DNA of 61,218 bases from an uncultured Mucilaginibacter sp. (lineage in GTDB: Bacteria > Bacteroidota > Bacteroidia > Sphingobacteriales > Sphingobacteriaceae): NCBI GenBank assembly GCA_903915155.1, contig CAIWRU010000189.1, positions 1 through 61,218 of the forward strand, given 5' to 3'. The notes under the pieces were generated by a model. It was not told the DNA's origin and searched no databases. It saw nothing but the letters and a program-made list of their open reading frames with translations. Position 1 is the first letter of the stretch. Each line of letters opens with the position of its first letter. Positions 25,406-34,371 of this stretch are shown here, in pieces. A program made the position numbers and the translations under genes.

Positions 25406-25825
25406 ATGGAACACATTGTAATTATTGAAGACGACACTTACTTTTTAAAAGTGATCACTTACTTGCTTGAAGAAGCAGGCTATAAGGTAACCGGCTTTAC
25501 CGAACTTACAAATGTTGAAGAATTGAGTGCTTTAAAAGCCGATTGTTTTATAATTGACGAACAGCTTCCTAATGTTAATGGTCATATTATTTGTATCATG
25601 CTAAAGTCGCGTGAGCAAACTAAATATATACCTGTTATCCTCGCTTCGGCTTATGAGGGCCTTGAAGGTTTTGCAGGAATGTGTAAAGCCGATGCCTTTT
25701 TAAAGAAAATGGCATTCAACCCCGAGGATTTGCTCGACCTGGTAGCACTTACTATAGCAAGAACTGCGGAAAACCCGTCAGGGTTACCAGGTAACGATAA
25801 TTTCGCTAACGGCGGGCAGGCTTAG
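25406..25825 (+). CDS. Single-domain response regulator
   Basis: A 139-residue CheY-like receiver with no output domain. Acidic pocket E8-D9-D10, phosphoacceptor D51 (FIIDEQLPNVNG) and the beta-5 lysine (AFLKKMAF) are present; the usual KPF is KKM. The tail after residue 122 is Gly/Asn rich and probably unstructured. Such proteins serve as phosphate relays or act by protein contact. It has no adjacent kinase; its closest kinase is the FixL-like gene 13 kb away. The stop codon region overlaps the convergent small gene by 4 bases. Confidence 0.87.
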   Translation: MEHIVIIEDDTYFLKVITYLLEEAGYKVTGFTELTNVEELSALKADCFIIDEQLPNVNGHIICIMLKSREQTKYIPVILASAYEGLEGFAGMCKADAFLKKMAFNPEDLLDLVALTIARTAENPSGLPGNDNFANGGQA

Positions 25826-26007
25826 AAACTGAAAGTTTTATTTTTTACGCTGGCCTGGATGATCTTGGCTGAGATTTCAAGCAGGTTGCTTGTTTCTTTT
25901 AATTCTTCAGCGGTAACACTGTATTTTTTTGTCCAGTGTTCATCTTCGTAGATATCACGGATCTGTTTCAAATCTTTTTCTTTTTTTTCTGCAGTGATAT
26001 TTTCCAT
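25822..26007 (-). CDS. Small DUF3606-like protein
   Basis: A 61-residue hydrophilic protein, rich in Lys and Glu. The central segment EDEHWTKKYSVTAEELKE resembles DUF3606 (xxYWTKKFGVxxEELKxAV), a short helical domain widespread in Bacteroidota and proteobacteria with no known role. The ATG at 26007 is followed by a typical acidic start. It converges with the response regulator gene, overlapping it by 4 bases at the 3' end. Coding status is supported by the domain-like match and lack of alternatives; function is unknown. Confidence 0.65.
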   Translation of the reverse strand: MENITAEKKEKDLKQIRDIYEDEHWTKKYSVTAEELKETSNLLEISAKIIQASVKNKTFSF

Positions 26008-26128
26008 GATGATTAATTTTTGAATTTAATGATACTTCAAAGTTACCAACACACTATTAAGTAAGTGTTTATTGTATATTAAGTTAATGTTAACAATGGG
26101 TTGGTAGAAAAGCCGATAGTGCTTGTAT

Positions 26129-26160
26129 ATAAGGGCTTTAGTATTCGCTAAAGCCCTTAT
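26129..26160 (-). terminator. Terminator hairpin of the RND efflux operon
   Basis: A perfect 13-bp stem, ATAAGGGCTTTAG (26129-26141) with CTAAAGCCCTTAT (26148-26160) and a six-base loop, 14 bases past the end of the outer membrane factor gene on the minus strand. Confidence 0.75.
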
Positions 26161-26173
26161 TGGTTTTAATAGA

Positions 26174-27583
26174 TTATCTCCAGCCCCCGCCTAATGATCT
26201 GTATAGATCGGATACAGCATTTAATTCATCACGCTTTATAGTGGCCAATTGCAGTTGGCTTTGCAATACATTGCTTTGTGCTGTAATTACTTCCAAATAA
26301 TTGGCCATGCCGTTTTTAAACAGCAGGTTGGCATTTGAAGTTGCCTGATTTAAAGTATTAACCTGGTTCGCAACGATGGCTTGCTGGGCTTTTAGTTTTT
26401 CAACTTTTACCAGTGCATCACTTACTTCACCAACAGCGTTTAATACCGACTGGCGGAATTTCAATACACTTTCTTCTCTTTCAACCTGCGCAACCTGGTA
26501 TTGGGTTTTTAATTCTTTATGCTGAAAAATGGGCTGCAATATGCTGCCGCCAACCGTGCCAAATAAAGATGCGGGGATATTGAACCAGTTGTTCGCCATG
26601 AATGAATTAACGCCGCCGCTTGCAGTTATAGCCAAAGAAGGATACATGCTGGCTTTGGTTATGCCCACTTTCGCGTTAGCTGCTACCAATTCGAGCTCAG
26701 CGCTTTTAACATCGGGCCTGCGGCTAACCAATACCGAAGGCACACCTGTTGATAGGGTTTCGGGAAACTTTATGTCGTCTAAATTTGCGGTTCGCTCAAT
26801 ATTGCCGGGCAATTCCCCTGTTAAAATACGCAGGGCATTTTCCTGTAGAGCTATGTTTTGCTCAAACTGCGGGATCAACTGAGCGGCGGTTAATTGCTGG
26901 GCCTGTGCCTGCTGTACAGCCAGTGATGTTACCTGCCCGGCATCAAACTGCAAACGGATGATGCGTAATGTACTATCGTTCAGTTTTACGTTTTCTTTGG
27001 CGATGTTTAACTGAAGATCCAACATCAGTAAATTATAGTAGCCTTGCGATACACTGGCCACAATAGTGGTTTGTATGGCTTTTTTAGCTTCTATGGTTTG
27101 CAGGTAAGCAGCTAGCGCTTCTTTGCTTTGGTTGCGTATCTTACCCCATATATCGGCTTCCCAGGATAAGGATAGATTTGCCGAATAATCTTCAATATGC
27201 TTTGTGCTGATATTATCCTGGCTTAGGCTGAGGCCGGTAAGACTGTTATCTGACGGACGCTGTGTATTAGCCGTAACGTTTAATGCAATCGCAGGTACAT
27301 TTTCCCATTTTACCTGTTTAAATAGTAATTGCGAAGCCTGGATGTTTTTCACGGCTATCTGCATATCGTAATTTTTTACTATGGCGCTGTCAATAAGCGT
27401 TTGCAGGGTCGGGTCGGTGAAAAATGTTTTCCACTGAACATCAGCTATGCTGCTGGTATCGCTTGTTACTGCCGCGTTCCTGAAAGTATCAGGTAACGCG
27501 GGTTTGGGAGTCTCGATATTTTTCGAAACGTTACAGGCGCTTAAAAGCAATAGCAATAAGAACCCGTTTATATATGTTTTCAT
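26174..27583 (-). CDS. RND efflux outer membrane factor (NodT/OprM family lipoprotein)
   Basis: A 469-residue TolC-like outer membrane channel. The lipoprotein signal ends in LLSAC (Cys 17). Two homologous halves each carry the long coiled-coil hairpins of the family; the family motifs LSWEADIWGKIRNQ (first half) and GVPSVLVSRRPDVKSAELELVAANAKVGITKASMYPSL (second half; shown here only in part as a name for the region about residues 279-316) are visible as SRRPDVKSAE and KASMYPSL. It is the third gene of the operon with the membrane-fusion protein and the RND pump, 18 bases after the pump. Confidence 0.93.
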   Translation of the reverse strand: MKTYINGFLLLLLLSACNVSKNIETPKPALPDTFRNAAVTSDTSSIADVQWKTFFTDPTLQTLIDSAIVKNYDMQIAVKNIQASQLLFKQVKWENVPAIALNVTANTQRPSDNSLTGLSLSQDNISTKHIEDYSANLSLSWEADIWGKIRNQSKEALAAYLQTIEAKKAIQTTIVASVSQGYYNLLMLDLQLNIAKENVKLNDSTLRIIRLQFDAGQVTSLAVQQAQAQQLTAAQLIPQFEQNIALQENALRILTGELPGNIERTANLDDIKFPETLSTGVPSVLVSRRPDVKSAELELVAANAKVGITKASMYPSLAITASGGVNSFMANNWFNIPASLFGTVGGSILQPIFQHKELKTQYQVAQVEREESVLKFRQSVLNAVGEVSDALVKVEKLKAQQAIVANQVNTLNQATSNANLLFKNGMANYLEVITAQSNVLQSQLQLATIKRDELNAVSDLYRSLGGGWR

Positions 27584-27601
27584 TTTTATTATCGTTTTAA
27601 A

Positions 27602-30600
27602 TTAAGCTGTATATTCCTGTTCTAATTCAGCAACTGAACTGCCGTTAACGCCATGCGGTTGGCCTTTATCGTTCATCAGCGCTGCAACCGGGATGCCGGT
27701 TATGCGTTCCTGCAAGGCCTGGAATATGACGAACAATACCGGTATGATGAACAAGCCCAGTATTACCCCTGAAACCATACCTCCGGCAGCGCCGATACTA
27801 ATGGAGTGGTTACCCTGTGCTGATGGCCCGGTGGCTATACTCATTGGGAACAAACCGAAAACGAATGCCAGCGAGGTCATGATGATCGGGCGTATCCTTA
27901 GCCTGGCGGCTTCAATGGCTGATTGTACCAACCCGTGACCGGCCCTGCGGCGCTGAACCGCATATTCCACAATAAGGATGGCGTTTTTGGCTAACAAACC
28001 AATAAGCATGATCAAGGCCACCTGCACGTAGATGTTATTCTCAATACCGGTTAAACCCAATACAATAAATACCCCTAATATACCTGTGGGTATGGAAAGT
28101 ATTACTGCTAAAGGCAGGATGTAACTTTCGTACTGTGCTGCTAAAAGGAAGTATACAAATACCAAACAAAGCATAAATATAATACCTGATTGCCCGCCTG
28201 ATGAGATCTCCTCGCGTGTTTGACCAGAGAACTCATAAGCATAACCAGTTGGCAATTGCTCTTTAGCTGTTTCTTCTATAGCTTTGATCGCATCACCTGA
28301 GCTGTATCCCGGTTTAGGAATAGCGTTTACCTCAATAGAGTTAAACAGGTTATAACGTGAAGCCGTTTCTGAGCCATAAACACGGGTTAGTTTTACCAAT
28401 GTAGTAATAGGCACACTTTCTCCCGCGTTGTTTTTTACAAACACTTTGTCAATAGCAGATAGGTCGGTCCTATCGGCAATATCAGCCTGAACTATAACAC
28501 GGTAGTATTTACCAAAGCGGTTAAAGTCCGACGCTTGCGCGGTACCAAAATAAGCCTGCATAGTTGATAGTATGTCTTTAACATTTACACCTAGCTGGGC
28601 AGCCTTTTCGTCGTCAACTTCTAATTGTAACTGCGGATAATCTGCTTTAAAAGAGGTAAAGGCGTAGGCGATTGCCGGTTTCGCCATCAGTTTTCCAATA
28701 AAGTTACTGGCTACGCCGCTAAATTTATCAAGCCTGCCATTGGTTTTATCCTGTAACATTACGTCCATGGCTTCTACGTTGCTAAATCCGGGGACGGTTG
28801 GAAAGCTGAACACGAAGAACGTACCGCCGGGTATACCGGCCATTTTAGCCCTTACAATATTTTGTATATCATCAATATTCTTAACTGCACCCCTGTCTTT
28901 ATTGGGTTTTAGCAACAGGAAGATCTGACCGGCAGACGGGCTGTTGGATAGTGTTAAGAAGTTAAAGCCGGCCAGTGACATCACAAACCTGGCTGATGGC
29001 ATAGTATTCAACTGAGCTTCGGCGAGTTTTAATGTTTTATTAGTATTTGCCAGTGAAGTTCCGGACGGGGTTGATACAGCAATAGCCACAAAGCCCTGGT
29101 CCTCTGTAGGGATAAAGCCCGTTTTTGTCCTGTACACCAGGAAAACCGTAGCAACAATTACCACTGCAAGCCCGGCCATGCTGATCCATTTATTACGGAT
29201 AAGAATTTTTAAGCCGCCCACGTACCGGTTGGTCATGTAATTGAAGCTACCGTTAAAGCCTGCGTAGAATTTCTCAACAAAACCCTTTTTAGGTGCTTCA
29301 TGGCCATCTGCGGTATGTTTATTCTTTAAAAACAACGCTGCCAGGGCAGGGCTCAATGTTAAAGCGTTAACAGCTGATATAACGATGGCGATAGACATTG
29401 TTAATGCAAACTGCCGGTAAAATATACCCGTTGACCCAGTCATAAAGCTAACTGGTAAAAATACCGCCGCCATAACCAGTGTAATAGATATAATTGCGCC
29501 GCTAATTTCGCTCATAGCCCCGGTGGTTGCTGCTTTGGGGGTAAGGGTAGGGTCGTGCTCCATTTTGGCATGCACCGCCTCTACCACCACAATGGCGTCA
29601 TCCACTACAATACCTATGGCCAATACGAGGGCGAACAAGGTTAAAAGGTTTACGGAGAAACCAAAGAGGTTCATGAAAAAGAAAGTGCCAATAATGGCCA
29701 CCGGAACGGCTATAGCCGGGATTAATGTAGACCTGAAATCTTGCAGGAATATAAATACCACTATAAATACCAGCACAAAAGCTTCTACCAATGTATGTTC
29801 AACCTGGTCAATAGATTCATCCAGATCGGTTTTGGTACGATAAAACTGGTTGAATTTGATACCTGCAGGGAAATCCTTTGATAATTTCACCATCAGCTTA
29901 TCAATATCAATCTGTATTTGGTTGGCGTTTGAACCTGCCAATTGTATAATACCAATAGTAATACCTTCATGCCCATTTAAACGGTTGATACTACCGTAGC
30001 TGTAGGCCCCAAGCTCAACACGGGCTACATCTTTTAAATGTAATACAGACCCGTCTGCATTTGCACGGATAGCAATATTTTGATATTCCTCGGGCGTGGT
30101 AAGCTTTCCTTTGTATTTGATCACATATTCAAATGCTTCATTACTTTGTTCACCAAATCTGCCCGGCGCTGCTTCCAGGTTTTTATCCTGTATAGCTGCC
30201 TCTACTTCGGCAGGCGTAATTTTGTAAGCTGCCAACGCAGTAGGATTTAGCCAGACGCGCATGGAATAATCTTTAACACCACCAAATACCTGGGCAGAAC
30301 CTACACCTGGTATACGTTTAAGTTCGGGAATGATATTGATCTGTGCATAGTTATTTACAAAGGTCGCATCGTATTTTTTGGTATCTTCTGAGTAAATACC
30401 CATAGCGCCAATAAAACTATTTTGCTGCTTGGTAGTGGTTATACCATACTGTACAACCTCGGCCGGTAATTGACTTGTTGCCTGTGAAACACGGTTTTGA
30501 ACGTTTACAGCAGCCTGGTCGGGGTTGGTGCCTTGTTTAAAGTAAACAGTGATACCCAGGGTGCCGTCGTTACTGGCGGTGGAGGTCATGTAGGTCATAT

Positions 30601-30820
30601 TTTCCACACCATTAATTGCTTCTTCCAATGACGGGGTCACTGAACGTAAAATAGTTTCGGCATTAGCACCCGGATATACGGCAGATACCAATACCGAAGG
30701 AGGGGCGATATTCGGAAACCGCTCTAAGGGCAATTTTGTTAAACCAAGTATACCAACTATCACCAATAGTATGGAGATAACGGTGGCTAATACCGGTCTT
30801 TCTATAAATTTCTGGAACAT
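27602..30820 (-). CDS. RND multidrug efflux pump, HAE1 (AcrB-like) inner membrane protein
   Basis: A 1072-residue trimeric proton-driven pump. It has the starting FIERPVLATVISILLVIVG, two large periplasmic loops, and the proton-relay aspartates D-D in IGIVVDDAIVVVEAV of the fourth membrane helix (about residue 407). The second-half motif GQSGIIFMLCLVFVYFLLAAQYES matches AcrB (segment about 876-899). Twelve membrane helices fit. Substrates are usually hydrophobic drugs, bile salts and dyes. The C-terminus has a polar extension ending SVAELEQEYTA. It sits between the fusion protein and the outer membrane factor, giving a complete tripartite pump. Confidence 0.95.
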   Translation of the reverse strand: MFQKFIERPVLATVISILLVIVGILGLTKLPLERFPNIAPPSVLVSAVYPGANAETILRSVTPSLEEAINGVENMTYMTSTASNDGTLGITVYFKQGTNPDQAAVNVQNRVSQATSQLPAEVVQYGITTTKQQNSFIGAMGIYSEDTKKYDATFVNNYAQINIIPELKRIPGVGSAQVFGGVKDYSMRVWLNPTALAAYKITPAEVEAAIQDKNLEAAPGRFGEQSNEAFEYVIKYKGKLTTPEEYQNIAIRANADGSVLHLKDVARVELGAYSYGSINRLNGHEGITIGIIQLAGSNANQIQIDIDKLMVKLSKDFPAGIKFNQFYRTKTDLDESIDQVEHTLVEAFVLVFIVVFIFLQDFRSTLIPAIAVPVAIIGTFFFMNLFGFSVNLLTLFALVLAIGIVVDDAIVVVEAVHAKMEHDPTLTPKAATTGAMSEISGAIISITLVMAAVFLPVSFMTGSTGIFYRQFALTMSIAIVISAVNALTLSPALAALFLKNKHTADGHEAPKKGFVEKFYAGFNGSFNYMTNRYVGGLKILIRNKWISMAGLAVVIVATVFLVYRTKTGFIPTEDQGFVAIAVSTPSGTSLANTNKTLKLAEAQLNTMPSARFVMSLAGFNFLTLSNSPSAGQIFLLLKPNKDRGAVKNIDDIQNIVRAKMAGIPGGTFFVFSFPTVPGFSNVEAMDVMLQDKTNGRLDKFSGVASNFIGKLMAKPAIAYAFTSFKADYPQLQLEVDDEKAAQLGVNVKDILSTMQAYFGTAQASDFNRFGKYYRVIVQADIADRTDLSAIDKVFVKNNAGESVPITTLVKLTRVYGSETASRYNLFNSIEVNAIPKPGYSSGDAIKAIEETAKEQLPTGYAYEFSGQTREEISSGGQSGIIFMLCLVFVYFLLAAQYESYILPLAVILSIPTGILGVFIVLGLTGIENNIYVQVALIMLIGLLAKNAILIVEYAVQRRRAGHGLVQSAIEAARLRIRPIIMTSLAFVFGLFPMSIATGPSAQGNHSISIGAAGGMVSGVILGLFIIPVLFVIFQALQERITGIPVAALMNDKGQPHGVNGSSVAELEQEYTA

Positions 30821-30842
30821 GATTTTAAAGTTTAAGTGTGTA

Positions 30843-31982
30843 TTATTTCTTTACTACCAGGGCCGTTTTGTCTGACGACTTTTGAGGCTGGATCACCATC
30901 CCCTCCTGCAATTTGTCAACACCGCTTAATACGATCTGATCGCCGGGTTTAACACCATCTTTAACCAGGTAGTTATCGCCGGTTTTACCAACAATGGTAA
31001 TGGCCTGTTTTTTAACCTTGTTGCTGTCTGCCAAAGCAAATACAAATACCTTGTCCTGCATATCAACAGTTGCCGATTCAGGAACAATTAAGGCATCTTT
31101 ATGCACAAGACTCAGTTTTACTTTGCCTGTGTTACCAGAGCGTAAAAGGCCTTGAGCGTTAGGAAAACTTGCCCTTAATGTAATGGCGCCGGTAGTTTTA
31201 TCAAACTGACCATCGATCATATCGATGCTGCCATGATTACCAAATTCTGTTTCATCGGCCAGTAATAAAGTTACCGGTGGCAAATTTTTCAACTTGTCGT
31301 TTAAAGTTGTGCCGGGATATTGTTCTTTAAAGGTTACAAAATCCTTTTCGCCCAGTGAGAAGTATACATGTACATTATGTACGTCGGATAGTAAAGTAAG
31401 CGCGTTAACATCAGTTGGAGCTACTAAGCTTCCCTGTTTTTTAATCAGGCGGCCAATGTAACCGCTAACAGGAGCCTTAATTAAAGTGTAACCTAAGTTT
31501 ATCTGCGCTGTTGATACATTTGCTTTAGCCTGTCCAACATTTGCTTTGGCAACATCATAAGCTGCTTTAGCTGTTTTAAGCTGATAATCAGAAACTACCT
31601 TGTTTTGTACCAGTGGCGTTAATTTATCTATCTCCAGTTGTGCGTTTGCAACGGCAGCTTCCATAGCGTGTTGGTTGGCAACGGCATTGTTCAAAGCTGC
31701 GCGATAGGGCAGATCGTTGATTTTGAATATAGGTTCACCTGCTTTTACAAAAGCGCCTTCGTCAACAAATACCTTGTCAAGCGCGCCGCTTACCTGCGGG
31801 CGTATCTCCACATTTACCGCGCCTTCAATTGAGGCAGGGTATTCCTGGTAGGTGGTATCGGTACCTGTTACTATGGTAGCTACCGGTAACGACGGCGCCG
31901 GTGGGGCAGCCGCTGTTTGCGGTTTTGATGAACAACTATATAATACTGTGATGGCTAAAAGCCCTAAGATGATTCGTTTCAT
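30843..31982 (-). CDS. RND efflux membrane-fusion protein (AcrA-like lipoprotein)
   Basis: A 379-residue periplasmic adaptor anchored by a lipid at the Cys of VLYSCSS. The order is barrel/lipoyl half (VEIRPQVSGALDKVFVDEGAFVKAGEPIFKI, residues about 55-85), an alpha-helical hairpin (about 95-165) with alanine-rich repeats, the second lipoyl half (YTLIKAPVSGYIGRL) and the membrane-proximal domain with LRSGNTGKVKL. It is first in the operon, 22 bases before the pump gene. Its transcript probably starts more than 100 bases upstream, near the TetR site at 32122-32154. Confidence 0.94.
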   Translation of the reverse strand: MKRIILGLLAITVLYSCSSKPQTAAAPPAPSLPVATIVTGTDTTYQEYPASIEGAVNVEIRPQVSGALDKVFVDEGAFVKAGEPIFKINDLPYRAALNNAVANQHAMEAAVANAQLEIDKLTPLVQNKVVSDYQLKTAKAAYDVAKANVGQAKANVSTAQINLGYTLIKAPVSGYIGRLIKKQGSLVAPTDVNALTLLSDVHNVHVYFSLGEKDFVTFKEQYPGTTLNDKLKNLPPVTLLLADETEFGNHGSIDMIDGQFDKTTGAITLRASFPNAQGLLRSGNTGKVKLSLVHKDALIVPESATVDMQDKVFVFALADSNKVKKQAITIVGKTGDNYLVKDGVKPGDQIVLSGVDKLQEGMVIQPQKSSDKTALVVKK

Positions 31983-32293
31983 TTTTTGTTGAGTTTTTGT
32001 AGTTAATGATGTGGTTTAATTATATATGATGGAGTTGAGTGTTTTAGTAATTGAGTATGCGTAATAGCTTGTTGATAAAGTAAGTGGCATGCATTGTTGC
32101 ATACCATAGTAGTGGTTTAATGCCATTAAATTTTTTAACAGTGTTAAGTAATTGATAAAAAATGGCGAAAAAGGGTTCCATTTTTATATTATTTTAATTT
32201 TTAGAACTAATATATTGCAGACTTGTTAATTCTGCCGCTTTTGAGTTGATTTTCGGGTGGTGCTGTTGATGCATCCCGATATTCTTTAGTAAG
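31983..32293. other. Gene-free stretch between the efflux operon and tetR
   Basis: The 311 bases hold no convincing reading frame. The only structured element I find is the TetR-type site at 32122-32154, annotated separately. The stretch is A+T rich and serves as the leader and promoter of the efflux operon on the minus strand. Confidence 0.6.
32122..32154 (-). promoter_or_regulatory. TetR-type operator upstream of the efflux operon
   Basis: The core TTAACA-G-TGTTAA (32135-32147) is a perfect inverted repeat. The 33-base segment matches the site upstream of tetR (32908-32940) at 27 positions, including the flanking AATTTAAT on the downstream side, so the two controlled promoters share architecture. 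No clear TAnnTTTG box was found beside it. Confidence 0.7.
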
Positions 32294-32896
32294 CTATCCG
32301 TTTATGGTGCGGATAATGCCGCCGATGGCGTCTTTTAGTACCTGGCGGTTAATATCATCAGAAACACCCCTGCTTAGTAAGTTTATGGATACCAATCCGT
32401 GTACAACCGACCACAAGGTGTAATACTTGGTACACATGATCTCCGACTCCATATCAGTAATACCCATCAGCTCGCCAATAACCTCGGTTATGATGTCCCA
32501 GGGCAGGTCAGCTTCGGGCAGGTTATTTACCATTTCACAGGCGCAGTTTGTGGTTACACCAAACATGCCCTGGTAAAGCTTCTTATTTGCAAATGCGAAG
32601 GTCCAATAGGCTTCCCACATCGCTTCCAGTTGTTTGGCCGGTAAGCGGTGTTTGCTTTTTGCTTCGCGAAGGTCTTTAGCCAATATGAGGAACCCTTTTC
32701 GATTAAGTTCAAGCAATATGGCTTCTTTGTTTGAAAAATACTCGTATATAATAGGAGCGGTATATTCAATTACATCGGCAATTTTGCGCATGCTTAAAGC
32801 CTGCCATCCCTCTTCCTTAACAATCTGAAGTGCAGCATCCAGTATGTTTATCCTGGTTTCTTCCTTCAAACGTAATATCCTGTCTTTACTTGCCAT
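32294..32896 (-). CDS. TetR-family repressor of the efflux operon
   Basis: A 200-residue regulator: N-terminal helix-turn-helix (about residues 14-60) with the family pattern ILDAALQIVKEEGWQALSMRKIAD and YEYFSNKEAILLEL, then a helical ligand domain with TetR_C-like features (residues 75-200). It is transcribed in the same direction as the efflux operon, separated by 311 bases. Matching palindromes precede both transcription units, so it is predicted to repress the pump and itself until a ligand binds. The ligand cannot be predicted. Confidence 0.9.
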   Translation of the reverse strand: MASKDRILRLKEETRINILDAALQIVKEEGWQALSMRKIADVIEYTAPIIYEYFSNKEAILLELNRKGFLILAKDLREAKSKHRLPAKQLEAMWEAYWTFAFANKKLYQGMFGVTTNCACEMVNNLPEADLPWDIITEVIGELMGITDMESEIMCTKYYTLWSVVHGLVSINLLSRGVSDDINRQVLKDAIGGIIRTING

Positions 32897-32907
32897 TTTT
32901 TGTTTAC

Positions 32908-32940
32908 CCTATTAAATTATTTAACAGCGTTAAGCAAATG
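32908..32940 (-). promoter_or_regulatory. TetR-type operator upstream of the tetR gene
   Basis: The core TTAAC-AGC-GTTAA (32921-32933) lies 24 bases before the tetR start codon. It matches the efflux site at 32122-32154 in 27 of 33 bases, which points to autoregulation. Confidence 0.7.
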
Positions 32941-33170
32941 TACAGTGATAAATTAAAAAGCGTATTTATTTAATTGTCATAAAATGATTGATATCACTTT
33001 CTTTCGTAAGAATGGGTGTTTTTAAGTTCAAAATGCCTGAACGCAAGTAAAGTATATATAATACATTATAATACATATAGAGATATTGTAAACCAAAATG
33101 CTATTTTTGTTGTAAAGAAGTTGATCATGAAATGGTTTATGATCATACATTATAAATAAATAACAAACCT

Positions 33171-34052
33171 ATGAAAAACAGGATATGGCTACCACTGATC
33201 GTATTGGTGGTTGCCGCACTAAGCCAAGGTTGTGTTAGCAATAAAAAATATGCTGAACTACAAACCAATTACAACCGGTTGCAGGATACAAATCGCAACA
33301 TTTTACAAAGTTACCAGGTAACGCAGCGCGAGTTAGAAGGCTCAAGAACCCGTGTACAAAGCCTGCAGGAACAAATTGACGCGGCAAAAGCAAATGCTAT
33401 AGCGTTGCAAAATGCTTTAAACCAATGTTTGGCCGGTAACAACCAGGGCGGTGCCAATATTGCAAAACTGGTTGATGAAATAAATTCATCGAACAAATAT
33501 ATACAACACCTGGTGAATGTGAAAAATACGAGCGATTCGCTTAATATGGTATTAACAACTAACCTGACCCGGTCATTAAGCGCTGATGAAGCACAGGGGG
33601 TTGATGTGAAGGTGTTGAAAGGAGTGGTTTATATATCACTTGCTGATAATATGCTGTATAAATCCGGCAGTTATGAAATCTCGGATAAAGCGGGAGCTAC
33701 ATTAGTTAAAATAGCCAAAATCATAAATGATTACTCGACCTATGACGTATTAATAGAAGGTAATACCGATAACGTACCTATTAAACAAACTAACATCCGG
33801 AATAATTGGGATCTGAGTGGTTTGAGGGCTTCATCGGTAGTGCAGGCTTTACAAAATACTTATGGGGTTGATCCAAAACGCTTAACCGCAGGTGGGAGAG
33901 GGGAATATAACCCAATAGCTGATAACAGCACTCCTCAGGGTAAATCGCAAAACAGGCGTACCCAAATCATCATCACACCTAAACTTGACCAGTTTATGGC
34001 GTTGATAGGTAAAGCTCCTGCACCAACAGATGCAACTGCTCCGGCAAAATAA
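33171..34052 (+). CDS. OmpA-family peptidoglycan-binding lipoprotein
   Basis: A 293-residue outer membrane lipoprotein. The signal ends in LSQGC (Cys 21). Residues 25-85 form a coiled coil with a Gln/Asn/Leu heptad pattern (YAELQTNYNRLQDTN), followed by a linker and an OmpA_C domain from about residue 150. The peptidoglycan-binding motif appears as EGNTDNVPI...NNWDLSGLRASSVV, including the Asp and Arg that hold diaminopimelate in the family. The C-terminus is a short Ala/Pro tail. It tethers the outer membrane to the wall. It is a single-gene unit ended by a strong terminator. Confidence 0.92.
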   Translation: MKNRIWLPLIVLVVAALSQGCVSNKKYAELQTNYNRLQDTNRNILQSYQVTQRELEGSRTRVQSLQEQIDAAKANAIALQNALNQCLAGNNQGGANIAKLVDEINSSNKYIQHLVNVKNTSDSLNMVLTTNLTRSLSADEAQGVDVKVLKGVVYISLADNMLYKSGSYEISDKAGATLVKIAKIINDYSTYDVLIEGNTDNVPIKQTNIRNNWDLSGLRASSVVQALQNTYGVDPKRLTAGGRGEYNPIADNSTPQGKSQNRRTQIIITPKLDQFMALIGKAPAPTDATAPAK

Positions 34053-34076
34053 AATATAGTATATTACTTATTATAT

Positions 34077-34112
34077 AACGTCTCTCATGAATATGAGAGA
34101 CGTTTTTTTTTA
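34077..34112 (+). terminator. Rho-independent terminator after the OmpA-like gene
   Basis: A perfect 12-bp stem, AACGTCTCTCAT (34077-34088) and ATGAGAGACGTT (34093-34104), with a four-base loop and followed by a run of Ts. Confidence 0.92.
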
Positions 34113-34216
34113 CATAACCAATTTAGATATAAACCTGTGGGAAAAAATTATGAAGAAAAATAGCTAAAGTTAAACAACTATAATGTTCAATTATACGTAA
34201 GAGGCTATGATAACCA

Positions 34217-34266
34217 AAATATATACAGAATTATTTCTTATGAGGAAATAATTCTGTATATATTTG
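34217..34266. repeat. 21-bp perfect inverted repeat carrying a -7 promoter box
   Basis: The arms at 34217-34237 and 34245-34265 are exact complements with a 7-base loop (TTATGAG). The right arm ends inside TATATTTG (34259-34266), a perfect TAnnTTTG box that could serve the cupin gene starting at 34372. The structure could be an operator for a dimeric regulator, a transcript hairpin, or a remnant of a mobile element; sequence alone does not decide. Confidence 0.75.
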
Positions 34267-34371
34267 TCATTTACGAATAATAATATTTATTTTAAATAAG
34301 TATGTTTAAACCCCTTTTGCTTTGATTAATTAAAGGATCGCCTTTTTAAGCTAAGCAACTAAAACAGAAAA

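Larger units (their letters stand above)
34053..34371. other. Gene-free stretch between ompA-like and cupin genes
   Basis: The 319 bases contain the terminator at 34077-34112 and the long hairpin with an embedded promoter box at 34217-34266. Otherwise it is A+T rich with no reading frame I would call a gene. Confidence 0.6.

Noticed and set aside
32985-32996. A TGA-N6-TCA match (TGATTGATATCA) between tetR and the OmpA-like gene.
   Set aside because: No -7 box lies at 36 or 58 bases on either side and the next gene starts 175 bases away, so it is treated as a chance match; such matches are expected about once in 4 kb.
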